Source: Bremerella cremea
GTDB taxonomy: Bacteria > Planctomycetota > Planctomycetia > Pirellulales > Pirellulaceae
Assembly (NCBI RefSeq): GCF_003335505.1
Contig: NZ_QPEX01000030.1
Coordinates: 1 to 64,000, forward strand
Reading direction: 5' to 3'
Length of the DNA stretch: 64,000 bases
Below are positions 8,618 to 18,368 of the stretch, piece after piece. Each line of letters begins with the position of its first letter. The stretch's first letter is position 1. The position numbers were made by a program, and so were the translations under genes. Under the pieces are notes generated by a model that saw nothing but the letters and a program-made list of their open reading frames with translations, did no database searches and was not told where the DNA came from.

Positions 8618-9026
8618 GAAGAGTTCCCAAGCCCAGGCAATTTTGCCAGACTGAACCGCGAGGGTTGCTGCACATATTAACGAGAGTTGGCCACAAACAA
8701 GGCTCGTAGGTATCCCCCCGAGCGGATCGTCATGATAAGCGGACGTTGTTGCTTATTCAAATCTCCAGGATGGATTTTCTGCAAATAACTGTAGGTAGCA
8801 TCACAAAATATACCTAGTGGGCTATATCGCTGCCCTTTCGGCATGGGAATGAAAGGTGAGGCTTTGCTAGATAAATCGCGTTTTTGTGTTATTTCGTCAT
8901 TATGGGCAACGAAAGAATCGTTGAGACGATTATCGGTTCGCATCAAAATAGAAGCTCGTCATTCGTGATAAGCAGACACGCAGATGAGGAATCGACATGA
9001 GTACTCAAGTTACCACTGAATAAAAA
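8618..9026. other. Intergenic region, no gene supported
   Basis: About 410 bases between the ABC operon start and the ppc terminator. An 89-codon frame on the minus strand (8677-8946) lacks a ribosome binding site and any family resemblance. A small 6-bp hairpin (AATCGT/ACGATT, 8916-8931) is the only structure seen. The promoter of the ABC operon presumably lies here. Confidence 0.5.
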
Positions 9027-9055
9027 AAGAAAGACGCCAGTTAGGCGTCTTTCTT
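9027..9055 (-). terminator. Intrinsic terminator of ppc
   Basis: A perfect 12-bp stem, AAGAAAGACGCC/GGCGTCTTTCTT, with a 5-base loop. Read on the minus strand it is followed by a run of seven T, 24 bases after the ppc stop codon. Confidence 0.9.
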
Positions 9056-9078
9056 ATTTGAAGAAGCACCGATCGCCG

Positions 9079-11799
9079 TTAGCCTGTCGAACGTAGGCCG
9101 GCGGCAATGCCTTGGATGGTTAGGCGAACCATTTGCGGGAGGCCATCCGAATCGTCTTCATCCGCCGTGGCCCCAGTTTCGCGGCTCTGCTTGATCAATT
9201 GAATTTGAATTAGGTTGAGCGGGTCGACGTACGGGTTGCGGCTGCGGATGCTGCGATTGAGCCAGGCAATTTTTTCAAGCAGTTCGTGCTGTTGGCGGAT
9301 TAAGCAGATCGCGGCACAGGTCAAGCGATACTCCTCGTCGATCGGGTGCCAAATGCTTTCCGCCGCCGTGCCAGCCAACTCGGCATAATCGCGGGCGATG
9401 TCCATGTCGGCTTTGGCTAGGGCAAGTTCGGCGTTATCGATCGTGGCTTGGAAGACGGGCCAATCTTGATACATCTCTTGCAGCGATTCCCAGTCGCCCC
9501 CTTCTGAGTCGACGAGCGTGCGGATGCCGGTGCCCATACCGTACCAGGCCGGCAACATCTGCCGAGATTGGGTCCAGGCGAATGTCCAAGGGATTGCCCG
9601 CAGATCTTTCAGCGACTTTCGCTCGCGCCGGCGAGCCGGGCGCGAACCAATTGGCAGGCCTTCGATTTCGCTGATCGGCGTGGCTTTATCGAAGTAACGG
9701 AGGAAGTCTTCGTGCGAGACCAGTTCGCGATACTTGGTCAACGCGGCCTGAGACATTGCCTCGGTCATCTCTTGCCACGAGCCCATCTCGGGCGAAGTTT
9801 TCGCCGCGCTGACCAGCAACGTGGCACAGGTCAACTGCTCGATATGGCGATGGGCGATTACCGCGTTGTCGTATCGTTCGGCCAACACTTCCCCTTGTTC
9901 GGTCAGACGTAGCTTGCCGTCGACCGCTTGCGGGGGAAGGGATTGAATGCCACGGGCTGCCGGTCCGCCGCCACGACCGAGGCTGCCACCTCGCCCGTGA
10001 AAGATCGTCATCTCGATGTGATGCTTCTCGGCCACTTCGGCCAAACGTTCTTGAGCCGAGTGCAAGTTCCACGAAGCGGTCAGGTAACCGCCGTCCTTGG
10101 TGCTATCGGAATAGCCGACCATGATCATCTGTTCCAGACGAGCTTGCTCGCCAAGATAGTCCCGATAAACCGGTTGGTCGAGCATCGCCTCGAAGATCAC
10201 CGGGGCTCGTTCCAGATCGTCGATCGTTTCAAAGAGTGGAGCGATCGGCAAATAGGGACGGGGTTGGCCAGGATGACGCTGATTCCACACGAAGTTCCAC
10301 AGCCAAAGCACCGCCATCACGTCGGTCGGTTGATGGGTCATGCTGATGACGTAACCGCCGAACGGTCGCGAACCGCGCTCGACCATGGTGTCGGCCAAAA
10401 TACCGAACGTGGCCAGCACTTCCTTGGTCATGTCGCTCAGCTTCGATTCGTCTACATGGGGCGTTTGCTGCAAGTCGGCTAATTTGGCGAGCCAATCTTG
10501 TTCAGCAATCGGAGCGTCTGGGGCAACTTCGGGAAAGAGGATTTCCCGCAGGGCATTGCGATGCACGTCCGAGTCTTGGCGAATATCGAGTGAGAAGAAG
10601 TGGAAGCCGAACGTCTGGATTCGATCTTTCCAGGGATCGAGATAACGTTCGACAACGCGGCGACCGTGGTGTTCAAGCATGCTTTCTCGCAGCAGTTCGA
10701 CCTCTGCCAGCAGTTGCTCAGGGCGGCGATAAGCGACGTGTTCGTCTCCTTCGACAAACACCTGGCCGAGGGATGCTTCCAGGCGGAACTCGATCATCTT
10801 CAGAAAGCGGCGGTAAACTTCATTCGGCGAAAGTTCTTCCAACCGTTGGTGAAGGTCTGGCCACGTCTGGGCGGCTTCGTTCACAAGGTTGCGAATTTCG
10901 TCGCTAACGGGAGCTTGACGATCGGAAGTGACCAGGGTTTTTTTCAGTTCTCGGCAGTAACTTAAATGACGTTCGAGGGCCGTTTTTCGTAACAGGGTTA
11001 AGGTCACTTCCGTGACTTTGGCGGTGACGAAAGGATGCCCATCGCGGTCGCCACCGATCCAACTGCCAAAGGTCAGGAACGGCTTGAGTTCAAATTGATG
11101 GTGAGGGTAATAGCGAGCCAGGGCCATTCGCATCTCGCGATAGATTTGCGGCGCGACATCCCACAACGCTTCGGCGAAGAACAAGCCCCGCTCGACTTCC
11201 CCCATCACGCCAGGACGCTGCGGACGAAGCGAGTCGGTTTGCCATAGCAGCGTCAAGTCGCTCAGGGCCGACTCGAAGTCTTCTTCGTGCGGATGATCTT
11301 CCAAGTAGGGCAAGTGGTCGCGCAGTCGGCGAAGTAGTTCCCGCGTGGTACGGCGTTTGGCTTCCGATGGGTGCGCGGTGAAGACGGGCGTGATCGCCAA
11401 GCGGTCGAGCCACTCTTGCATCTCGGCGGCTGAGCAACCATCGGCGGAAAGCTGGCTAATGGCATCTGCAATCGATTCCTGGCGGGGCAAGCCTTCCGCT
11501 TCGGCTTCTTCGGCACGTTGATCGAGAATCCGTACGCGATGGTAGTCTTCGGCCAGGTTGGCCAAGTCGAAGTAAAGACTTAGCCAGCGAATCACGCTAC
11601 GGAGTTGTTCCTTGGGGATGCGACCAATTTCGTCCAGCAAACGCTGTTCGGCATCGGGGATGCCAGCCCGGCGTTCGAGCGCCATGCGGCGAATACGCCC
11701 CATCGTCTCGGCCAGCGAGTCGCCGACTTGTTCGCGGACGACTTGATCGAGAAGTTCGACCAGCAGACTCAAACCTGGCACGTGCTCTTCGTGATACAT
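9079..11799 (-). CDS. ppc: Phosphoenolpyruvate carboxylase
   Basis: 906 residues, the usual bacterial length. The catalytic His lies in VFTAHPSEAKRRT (His143). The mobile-loop motif FHGRGGSLGRGGGP and the GYSDSTKDGG box are present, and the C-terminus GIAAGLRSTG resembles the conserved GMRNTG end. The enzyme fixes bicarbonate onto PEP to make oxaloacetate, refilling the TCA cycle. Read as a single-gene transcript with its own terminator. Allosteric residues were not checked individually. Confidence 0.97.
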   Translation of the reverse strand: MYHEEHVPGLSLLVELLDQVVREQVGDSLAETMGRIRRMALERRAGIPDAEQRLLDEIGRIPKEQLRSVIRWLSLYFDLANLAEDYHRVRILDQRAEEAEAEGLPRQESIADAISQLSADGCSAAEMQEWLDRLAITPVFTAHPSEAKRRTTRELLRRLRDHLPYLEDHPHEEDFESALSDLTLLWQTDSLRPQRPGVMGEVERGLFFAEALWDVAPQIYREMRMALARYYPHHQFELKPFLTFGSWIGGDRDGHPFVTAKVTEVTLTLLRKTALERHLSYCRELKKTLVTSDRQAPVSDEIRNLVNEAAQTWPDLHQRLEELSPNEVYRRFLKMIEFRLEASLGQVFVEGDEHVAYRRPEQLLAEVELLRESMLEHHGRRVVERYLDPWKDRIQTFGFHFFSLDIRQDSDVHRNALREILFPEVAPDAPIAEQDWLAKLADLQQTPHVDESKLSDMTKEVLATFGILADTMVERGSRPFGGYVISMTHQPTDVMAVLWLWNFVWNQRHPGQPRPYLPIAPLFETIDDLERAPVIFEAMLDQPVYRDYLGEQARLEQMIMVGYSDSTKDGGYLTASWNLHSAQERLAEVAEKHHIEMTIFHGRGGSLGRGGGPAARGIQSLPPQAVDGKLRLTEQGEVLAERYDNAVIAHRHIEQLTCATLLVSAAKTSPEMGSWQEMTEAMSQAALTKYRELVSHEDFLRYFDKATPISEIEGLPIGSRPARRRERKSLKDLRAIPWTFAWTQSRQMLPAWYGMGTGIRTLVDSEGGDWESLQEMYQDWPVFQATIDNAELALAKADMDIARDYAELAGTAAESIWHPIDEEYRLTCAAICLIRQQHELLEKIAWLNRSIRSRNPYVDPLNLIQIQLIKQSRETGATADEDDSDGLPQMVRLTIQGIAAGLRSTG

Positions 11800-11963
11800 A
11801 TTAGCCCCATCTTGCTCTTTAATTTCTCTTACTTTTGCCTGGGTACTAACTTAACGCCAGGAGCAAGCGATTCGTAGGGGGAGGAGGCTAAGGCGGGGGG
11901 GATTGGGGCCTGCTGTGGTTATCTCGGTTCGACTGGAAGCATGGTCCTTAATCAGGTTATTCG

Positions 11964-13793
11964 TTACGAAATCCGCTGCTTGGTTGCCACAGGATCATGG
12001 GCCATGCGGAGTCGCCATAGTAGCTCTTCGATGGTAACAGCTCGGACTTGGTCGCTTAGTTTCTGTTGGCACCAATCGGCAATCGCCAGGCCGCGCTGGG
12101 CGTCGAGGCGTGGTGCTTCTTGCTGGGAGACTTCTTCGCGTGCCGGGTGGTCTGAATCACGGAACCAAGACCAGGCATGAACCACCGTCCAGGCGAGGCG
12201 ATCTTCAGCCGACGCAATGGGAAGCTCTTGATTGATTTGGGTGGCAACTTGACTGGGAGTGCCGGCATTGGGGCGGTTGGCGTGTTCCCAGATGGCGTAA
12301 CGGCAGGTCATCACCGGGACCTCTCCGCCGCGACCATCGTTGGCCCAAAACACTTTTCCCCGGCCTCCTTCGTAGGGGGCGTACTGCATGGCGATGATAC
12401 CGACCAGGCCAGGGATGTGGCGGGCAAACGTTTCGTAAGCGTGCCTAGCGGCTGGGCTATCGATATCCAAGAGCAGCAAGCACAAAACCTGGGTATCGGT
12501 TGCTTTCATCCAGGTGCCTAGGCGGGCGGCGTATTTATCCAGCAGATCTTTTTCGGTTCGCTTCGTGCCAAAGAAATCGGGGAAGATATAACCTCCGCCG
12601 AATTCGACCAACGAATTGTTGGGCGAGCAAGTTGCGGCCAGATAGTCGGTGGCCAGAGGGGCCGTTTGAGCAAGAGGCACCACGGGCGCCGTCCAAGAGA
12701 ACGGGAACTCACCGCGACGTGGGTTATCCCAATACTCGTGCCGGTGGTTGGCGACGAAGTCTCCTAAGGCCCATTGCACGTTATCGCCGTCACTCATCAC
12801 CAGCGTGGTGCAGGCCCCTTCCCATGCCCAATCGATAGTTTTGGGATCGAGGCCGCCGATCTGAGGAACTTTGTTGTCTTGGTAAGCCGTTGAAAGAAGC
12901 GGAAGATTTTGGGCCCAGTCCGAGACGGTTAGCACGTGGCCATATTCCGAGAACTGTTTGACCTGAACCCATTCCTCGCCTCCGTTCCAACCCAGCACAG
13001 TACTGAGGGGGGCAAGCCAAGCTAGGATCTGGGGAACCGGCTCATCTTGTCCGTACAGAGTAATAGCACGATGGGCGATTGCCAGGTCACGCATCGATGG
13101 CTTGCGAGGATTTTGCGCTAAGACAACTTGGCGGTTGAGTTGATCTTGGTAAGTGGTGAAGCACTCGTCTAGTGACATCACGCGGGCATCGGCGAGTTGT
13201 GTCAGCCCGAGTTCGCGGGCCTGTTCCACGAGGCTTTCTTCAATCAAGACACCTCCTAGCACGCCACACAAGGTGGTTGCCACGTTCACCGAGAGATCGA
13301 TGCCCTCTCGCATCGTGTTCTCTGCTCTGGGGGAAGTGTCTTGACGATAAACAACGTACCCGTGGACCAAGCCTTGGTCGCGAAGACGAGCCAAAAGTTG
13401 CCACACATCGAGCTCGCCACGCGCTGTAATGCCGGTTTGATCGAGTGTTTCCCGGTACCAACGCTGATAGGCTGGGTGCGGTATGTCGATCCAAACAAGT
13501 TCCTCCGACCGACCTTCGTTTACCCCTTGGGCAGCAAGACCGGAAAGGGATTGCTGCAGCATCGCCAGGGCAGGGGAGTGGCCCTGGGAGGCGGATAGGC
13601 GAATGACCCCTGTGGGCTGCTTTTGCTGCGGCCACCAACAAGGCAGCGAGGAAGGAGATGGCTTGTTCGATTCGGCGGCTGCGAGGGCCGAGTAATCTAT
13701 CAGCGATAGTCCGCCGGTGACAAGAAGTTGCGTCAGGAAGTTTCGTCGTGGTTGCATGTCGTTGCGGGCTCGAGGTTTTCTAATCTCCGTCAT
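11964..13793 (-). CDS. GxGYxYP-family protein with Tat signal, putative glycoside hydrolase
   Basis: 609 residues. The N-terminus has a twin-arginine signal (QPRRNFLTQLLVTGGLSL) suggesting folded export to the periplasm. A GGGYIFPDFF motif in the C-terminal third is the diagnostic motif of the GxGYxYP family, predicted glycoside hydrolases common in Bacteroidetes and Planctomycetes. A MSDGDNVQW stretch upstream of it supplies acidic residues. The start at 13793 overlaps the upstream ABC-F gene by 14 bases. The ATG at 13757 would put the Arg pair near the N-terminus without overlap. The substrate is unknown. Confidence 0.78.
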   Translation of the reverse strand: MTEIRKPRARNDMQPRRNFLTQLLVTGGLSLIDYSALAAAESNKPSPSSLPCWWPQQKQPTGVIRLSASQGHSPALAMLQQSLSGLAAQGVNEGRSEELVWIDIPHPAYQRWYRETLDQTGITARGELDVWQLLARLRDQGLVHGYVVYRQDTSPRAENTMREGIDLSVNVATTLCGVLGGVLIEESLVEQARELGLTQLADARVMSLDECFTTYQDQLNRQVVLAQNPRKPSMRDLAIAHRAITLYGQDEPVPQILAWLAPLSTVLGWNGGEEWVQVKQFSEYGHVLTVSDWAQNLPLLSTAYQDNKVPQIGGLDPKTIDWAWEGACTTLVMSDGDNVQWALGDFVANHRHEYWDNPRRGEFPFSWTAPVVPLAQTAPLATDYLAATCSPNNSLVEFGGGYIFPDFFGTKRTEKDLLDKYAARLGTWMKATDTQVLCLLLLDIDSPAARHAYETFARHIPGLVGIIAMQYAPYEGGRGKVFWANDGRGGEVPVMTCRYAIWEHANRPNAGTPSQVATQINQELPIASAEDRLAWTVVHAWSWFRDSDHPAREEVSQQEAPRLDAQRGLAIADWCQQKLSDQVRAVTIEELLWRLRMAHDPVATKQRIS

Positions 13794-15576
13794 AATCTTC
13801 TAACTGTTCCTGGAACTCTAGCCACTTTCCTTCTAACTCGGCAATTTCGTCAGAGACTTCCGTGTATTTGACATGCACCTTTTGAGCTTCGACGGGGTCG
13901 GTGATGCTCATCAGTTTGTTGTTCAGGGCCTTGCGTTCGTCATCGAGCTTGGCAATTTTGCTTTCCAGCTTCTGCACTTCCTTTCGCGCGGCGCGGGCTT
14001 CTTTGTTACGCTGCTTGCGTTCCTCTTTAGCCATCAATGCATCGCGGTTGTCGCCGGCGGTTTCCGTCGCCACTTGGTTGCCATCTTCTTCGTCGATTTC
14101 CTGGCTGAGGCGATAGAGGTAGTGTTCGTAGTCGCTGGGGATGTGGGTCACCTTGCCGGCGCTGACTTCAATGATTTGGGTGGCGATCCGGCGAACGAAG
14201 TAGCGGTCGTGGCTGGTGAAGATCACGGTGCCGTTGTAACTATCGAGCGCCTCGCACAGGGAGTCGACCGTTTCAACGTCCAAGTGGTTGCCTGGTTCGT
14301 CGAGAATCAGAATGTTGTATTTACCTAACAATAGACCTGCCAGGCACAGTCGGGCACGCTCGCCACCACTAAGGACTTTCACTTTCTTGTGGACGTCCTC
14401 ACCCCGAAAAAGGAAGCTACCGGCCACGTTCAGCAGTTGTTGGTGATTGACCGACGGATCGCGCACGCTTAGCAAGTAATCTTCGACGGTATCGTTTGCC
14501 GGGAGAGAACTGTACACGTGCTGCGCGTAGATGCCGACTTCGGTATTGTGCCCCCATTTCACTTCGCCTTCTTTCGGTTCCAGCGAACCGACCAACGTGC
14601 GGAGGAAGGTTGTTTTACCCTGGCCGTTGTCCCCCACGACCGCCGTGCGGGCGCCGTGTTCGATATCGAGCGTGATCCCGTCGGCCACGGTGCGATCTGG
14701 GTAGCCGATCGAAAGCTCTTCACAGCGAACGGCAGTTCCCTTTTTGGCATCGACCTGCGGCACGCGGATGTAAGCGGTTGTTTCCTCTTCTTCAATCTCG
14801 ATCAATTCCAGACGATCGAGTTGCTTTTGCTTGTTTTTGGCTTGGGCGGCCGTGTTGGCACCAGCGCGGTTTTTGTCGATGAAGCGTTGTAACTGCTTCT
14901 GCTTCGCTTTGGTGGCGTCGTTCACACGCTGGTCGTGCAGCTTGCGCTCTTCGCGGTACTCGATGTAGTCTTCGACGGTGCCGGGATACAAGGTCAGTTT
15001 GCCGCGCGAAAGTTCCAGCGTTTGGTTACACGTTTGCTTGAGAAAGCCCCGGTCGTGCGAAACCACCAGGTAGCCACCCTTGTAGCTTTTGAGGAACCGT
15101 TCGAGCAACATCTGGGTACGGACGTCAAGGAAGTTGGTCGGTTCGTCCAGGATGAGAAAGGTTGGGTCGTGCAGAAGCAGCGCGGTTAGCTTCACTCGGG
15201 TTTGCCACCCACCGGAAAGGTTGTGTACCGGGGCGTCGAGCATCGCCCCTTTGATCTCGAAGCGGGCCGCTACCTCGCCGCATCTCCAATCCGGCTGTTC
15301 GCTATCGCGCATCAGAAACTCGACTACCGTTTCGCCAGGGACGAAAGGATCGTGCTGTCGCAGGTAGCCTAGCCGCACCTTCGGATGAAGGACGATTTCT
15401 CCTTTTTCGAGCTCTTCGTCACCAAGAATGGCTCGGCACAAGGTCGACTTGCCAGCCCCGTTGCGACCGACTAGGCCCACCTTGTGGTCGTCGGTGATCG
15501 AGGCACTAGCCGAATTGAGGAGCGTTTTGGTACCGAATCGCTTAGTGGCGTTCTGAATGCTGATTACAGGAGGCAC
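13780..15576 (-). CDS. ABC-F family ATPase (Uup/EttA/YheS-like)
   Basis: About 598 residues from the GTG at 15576, chosen because homology-like sequence begins at VISIQNATKRFG. There are two ABC cassettes without membrane domains. The first has GRNGAGKS, LSGGWQTR and LILDEPTNFLD. The second has GDNGQGKT, LSGGERAR and LILDEPGNHLD. A charged linker lies between them, and a long Lys/Glu coiled-coil tail follows (KEERKQRNKEARAARKEVQK). ABC-F proteins bind the ribosomal E site and help translation or resist antibiotics. The exact member cannot be set from sequence alone. Confidence 0.92.
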   Translation of the reverse strand: MPPVISIQNATKRFGTKTLLNSASASITDDHKVGLVGRNGAGKSTLCRAILGDEELEKGEIVLHPKVRLGYLRQHDPFVPGETVVEFLMRDSEQPDWRCGEVAARFEIKGAMLDAPVHNLSGGWQTRVKLTALLLHDPTFLILDEPTNFLDVRTQMLLERFLKSYKGGYLVVSHDRGFLKQTCNQTLELSRGKLTLYPGTVEDYIEYREERKLHDQRVNDATKAKQKQLQRFIDKNRAGANTAAQAKNKQKQLDRLELIEIEEEETTAYIRVPQVDAKKGTAVRCEELSIGYPDRTVADGITLDIEHGARTAVVGDNGQGKTTFLRTLVGSLEPKEGEVKWGHNTEVGIYAQHVYSSLPANDTVEDYLLSVRDPSVNHQQLLNVAGSFLFRGEDVHKKVKVLSGGERARLCLAGLLLGKYNILILDEPGNHLDVETVDSLCEALDSYNGTVIFTSHDRYFVRRIATQIIEVSAGKVTHIPSDYEHYLYRLSQEIDEEDGNQVATETAGDNRDALMAKEERKQRNKEARAARKEVQKLESKIAKLDDERKALNNKLMSITDPVEAQKVHVKYTEVSDEIAELEGKWLEFQEQLEDYDGD

Positions 15577-16220
15577 GGCAAAAGTCTGGCAAATAAATGA
15601 GGGTTGGGGATGTAGATACATCCATTAGTCGACGGTGACGAACAAACACCGATACCGATAATTGTTGCGGAATCCGCGGCAGCATCCAAGGTGGGCTGCA
15701 AATTGGCAGGCTGGTTTTCCTGACCGGGAAGCTTATTGGCGGGGTGTTGGTGGACTTCCTGCCAGAACTCGGTCCCAAGGTGTCGGGATTTACCTCAAGC
15801 GTTTGTCACCAACTCCGCCTGGGTGGGCTACTGCCCTGGTTGAATTAGGCATTCGGCAGAAGCCCTACGCCTGGAAGTCTTACGGTCACAGGAAGCAAAG
15901 CTGTGCTTGGCGAGATAGTGACGGAGGTGGGGGCTTCGATTGCAAAGGTGCTATTTCTGCTCGATTTGGGAAGCTTGTCGTTGTTTCCGAGGAAGGATTC
16001 GGTTTTCCGTGAAGAGGTTAAAAGCCATTTTAATCTGGATAATCGCTACATCTAGCTTGCTTTGAGGGGTTGCCCCGGCTCTTTCTGCTCTGGCGAAGGG
16101 CTGGGGTGGTTTTGCGCACAGTGGTATCGCTTGGCATGACCTAACCTTAAGGAGCAAAGTTTCTCGAACGGTCCGCCATGCTGAAATGAACGATCTTGGT
16201 CTAACACCGACTATTGAACG
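15577..16220. other. Intergenic region, about 640 bases
   Basis: No gene is supported. A 116-codon + frame (15662-16012) has an odd composition and no ribosome binding site. Another + frame is open at 15640-15845, with conceptual sequence GGVLVDFLPELGPKVSG, then a TAG, and is open again to 16050, but it lacks a start codon. This could be a decayed gene or chance. The promoter for the HD-GYP/PilZ pair is expected near the 3' side. Confidence 0.35.
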
Positions 16221-17198
16221 ATGACTCCGACTTCAAACATCGCAATTCAGTGCCTGGGCTACACGCCGATTCCGGTGGCGTTGCTTTCTTGTGACGAGGT
16301 ACCCAGGGTCGATCTTTACCGCAAAGACGCGGAGACTGGTCGATTGCGTTTGTATCGCGCTGCAGAGGTGCCGATGTTGCCCGAGGACCTTACACGGCTC
16401 GAACAATCCAAAGTTGGCTGGCTCTATACGCCAGAAGCTGACCATGGAGAAATGCAAGTCTACATACGCCGTAAGCTCGATCAATTGGTTGGCGATAACT
16501 CGATAAGCGTCCGCGAACGATTTGGACGCCTTAATGAAGTTGTCTCTGGGATTTTGGAGTCCACCTTTGAAGCGGGTGAAACAGACGAAGTGATGCAGAG
16601 CTCGGCCTATGTAGCGAGTCAAGCGATCAAGTTGTTATGCCAGAACGAAATGACGGCGGGCGACTTGATTTCGCTGCTGCATCACGACTATCAGACGGTC
16701 ACACATTCGCTGAATGTTGCTTACATGATGGTGACTCTGGCTCGGGAAATGCGATTGGTTTCGGACAGCGAATTGTTCGCCGTTGCCGTCGCCGGTATTT
16801 TGCACGATATCGGCAAACTTTCCGTTAGCGAACGCATTTTAAATAAATCACAGCGACTTCAACGTCGCGAAGAGCGTGTGGCGCAAAAGCACCCTGCGCA
16901 CGGATTTCGTCGCCTTTGTGAGCGAACGGACATTTCGTTTGCCCAGTTGATGGTGGTCTACCAGCATCACGAGAGAATGACCGGTAAGGGTTATCCTGTG
17001 GGTGCTGTCGGAGAAGAGATTCATCCTTGGGCGCGCTTATGTAGCGTGGTGAATGTGTTCGAGTCGCTTGTTAGCAACCGCCCTTATCGTCGCCGTTATC
17101 CTCTTACGGAAGCCTTTCAGATCATGGATGGCCCGTTGTCTGCTGGCCTTGATCGGGAGATGTACGAATGTTGGAAACAGCTTATTCTCAAAAAATGA
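16221..17198 (+). CDS. HD-GYP domain protein, likely c-di-GMP phosphodiesterase
   Basis: 325 residues. The first 130 residues are a non-catalytic region of unknown fold. The HD-GYP core follows, with His162 in THSLN, LHDIGK (His195-Asp196), KHP (His224), HHE (249-251), GKGYP (GYP 257-259) and NRPYR. All expected metal-binding positions are present, so hydrolysis of cyclic di-GMP is likely in the cytoplasm. The next gene encodes a PilZ protein and overlaps it by 31 bases, pairing turnover with sensing of the same second messenger. The ATG at 16221 is preferred since the alignment-like region begins soon after. Confidence 0.9.
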   Translation: MTPTSNIAIQCLGYTPIPVALLSCDEVPRVDLYRKDAETGRLRLYRAAEVPMLPEDLTRLEQSKVGWLYTPEADHGEMQVYIRRKLDQLVGDNSISVRERFGRLNEVVSGILESTFEAGETDEVMQSSAYVASQAIKLLCQNEMTAGDLISLLHHDYQTVTHSLNVAYMMVTLAREMRLVSDSELFAVAVAGILHDIGKLSVSERILNKSQRLQRREERVAQKHPAHGFRRLCERTDISFAQLMVVYQHHERMTGKGYPVGAVGEEIHPWARLCSVVNVFESLVSNRPYRRRYPLTEAFQIMDGPLSAGLDREMYECWKQLILKK

Positions 17199-17644
17199 AG
17201 TTGCTGTTAGATCGGCTTCGCTGTCGCATTCGGTTGCCTGAGCAGTTTGCCGAGTTGGAAAATCGTCGGGGCGTCTTGCCCGCCGAATCGCTCGATATGC
17301 GCCGCAATGCTCGCGTTTATTGCCCAGGTAAAATGATTGTCGAGTCGTTCGCGACCTTGCCTGCCGTTCCCCGCAATCATCAATATGTCGTCGGCTATTC
17401 AGTCGATATTTCCGAGCGAGGGATTCGTTTCTTGCACGATACCGAACTTTACCCTGGCGAGCGAGTCACACTTTGGACGGCCTCGCAGCGGATAACTTGT
17501 ACGGTGGTTCGTTGTCGGCGATTGAACGAGTGCTGCTACGAAGTTGGTGCGTCTCTGTTCGATGAAGATATTTCTCTGGAAGAGCCGCAAGATGTCGTGG
17601 ATCCAGAAAGTGAAACTCACGGCGGCCAAGACTTCATGAACTAA
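17168..17644 (+). CDS. PilZ domain protein (c-di-GMP receptor)
   Basis: 158 residues. The PilZ signature is visible as RRNAR (residues 45-49), the RxxxR motif, and DISERG (80-85), the D/N-x-S-x-x-G motif, followed by beta-strand-rich sequence. Such proteins bind cyclic di-GMP and alter motility, glycan synthesis or transcription through a partner. It overlaps the end of the HD-GYP gene by 31 bases. An ATG at 17195 would nearly remove the overlap and is an alternative start. No output domain is fused to it, so the partner is unknown. Confidence 0.87.
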   Translation: MLETAYSQKMKLLLDRLRCRIRLPEQFAELENRRGVLPAESLDMRRNARVYCPGKMIVESFATLPAVPRNHQYVVGYSVDISERGIRFLHDTELYPGERVTLWTASQRITCTVVRCRRLNECCYEVGASLFDEDISLEEPQDVVDPESETHGGQDFMN

Positions 17645-17761
17645 TGCCGTGGTGGGCTTGGCTGCGGTTGTTAAGATTTCGCGGATTGAGTTGACCGGTA
17701 GTCACATTGCGTGTATCACCTCAGGGAATCTGCTACTAAGTTTTCCTGAGGAGCCCAGGGT

Positions 17762-18343
17762 ATGGGAACGTCGGACCACGATACGGAACCAGCTAAGCCA
17801 GATGTTGTCGCGGACATTCTTCGGTTGTTTCGCGACCGAGGTGATTCCGCTTACGGCTACGAGGCGGTTTCTCAGTTAGAGCATGCGTTGCAGGCTGCTA
17901 CCTTGGCAGTCGAAGCCAATGCTTCTTCGGAGTTAATCTCTGCCGCTTTGCTACACGATATCGGGCATCTGCTGCACGAACTTCCGGACGACGCCCCTGA
18001 TCAGGGAATCGACGATCACCACGAGAACTCAGGCTTTCATTTTTTGAAGTCCCATTTCGGGCCGGCGACCTACGAACCGGTTCGGCTGCATGTCGACGCG
18101 AAGCGTTACTTGTGTGCTGTGAAGGCAGAGTATCACGAGCAGTTGAGCGAACCTTCCCAGGTGAGCTTGCGACTTCAAGGAGGGCCGATGAACCCAGAAG
18201 AGGTTTCTCAGTTCGAGAGCAACCCGTTCTATCAAGCGGCCGTCGAACTGCGGTACTGGGATGACACGGCCAAAGATCCAGCCATGAAAACGCCTCCGCT
18301 GGAAGCGTTTGAGGTTCACCTGCGTCAAGCGGTCTTGGCTTAG
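17762..18343 (+). CDS. HD-domain oxygenase of the PhnZ type
   Basis: 193 residues. The sequence follows the diiron HD oxygenase PhnZ closely in spacing: Tyr31 and Glu34 in YGYE, His41 in LEHALQ, LLHDIGH (His65-Asp66), His86/87 in DDHH, His110 in RLHVDAKRYL and Asp167/168 in YWDDTAK. PhnZ cleaves the C-P bond of 2-amino-1-hydroxyethylphosphonate, with PhnY making that substrate. Related enzymes act on other phosphonates. No phnY or phosphonate transporter is visible here, so the real substrate is open. A GAGGAG site precedes the ATG. Confidence 0.78.
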   Translation: MGTSDHDTEPAKPDVVADILRLFRDRGDSAYGYEAVSQLEHALQAATLAVEANASSELISAALLHDIGHLLHELPDDAPDQGIDDHHENSGFHFLKSHFGPATYEPVRLHVDAKRYLCAVKAEYHEQLSEPSQVSLRLQGGPMNPEEVSQFESNPFYQAAVELRYWDDTAKDPAMKTPPLEAFEVHLRQAVLA

Positions 18344-18368
18344 AGATAAAGACCGCAGTAAAGACTCG

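Noticed and set aside
8677..8946. 89-codon minus frame upstream of ppc
   Set aside because: No ribosome binding site or conserved pattern; it sits in a likely promoter gap.
15662..16012. 116-codon + frame in the gap before the HD-GYP gene
   Set aside because: Trp/Arg/Gly-rich, no ribosome binding site, no recognisable domain.
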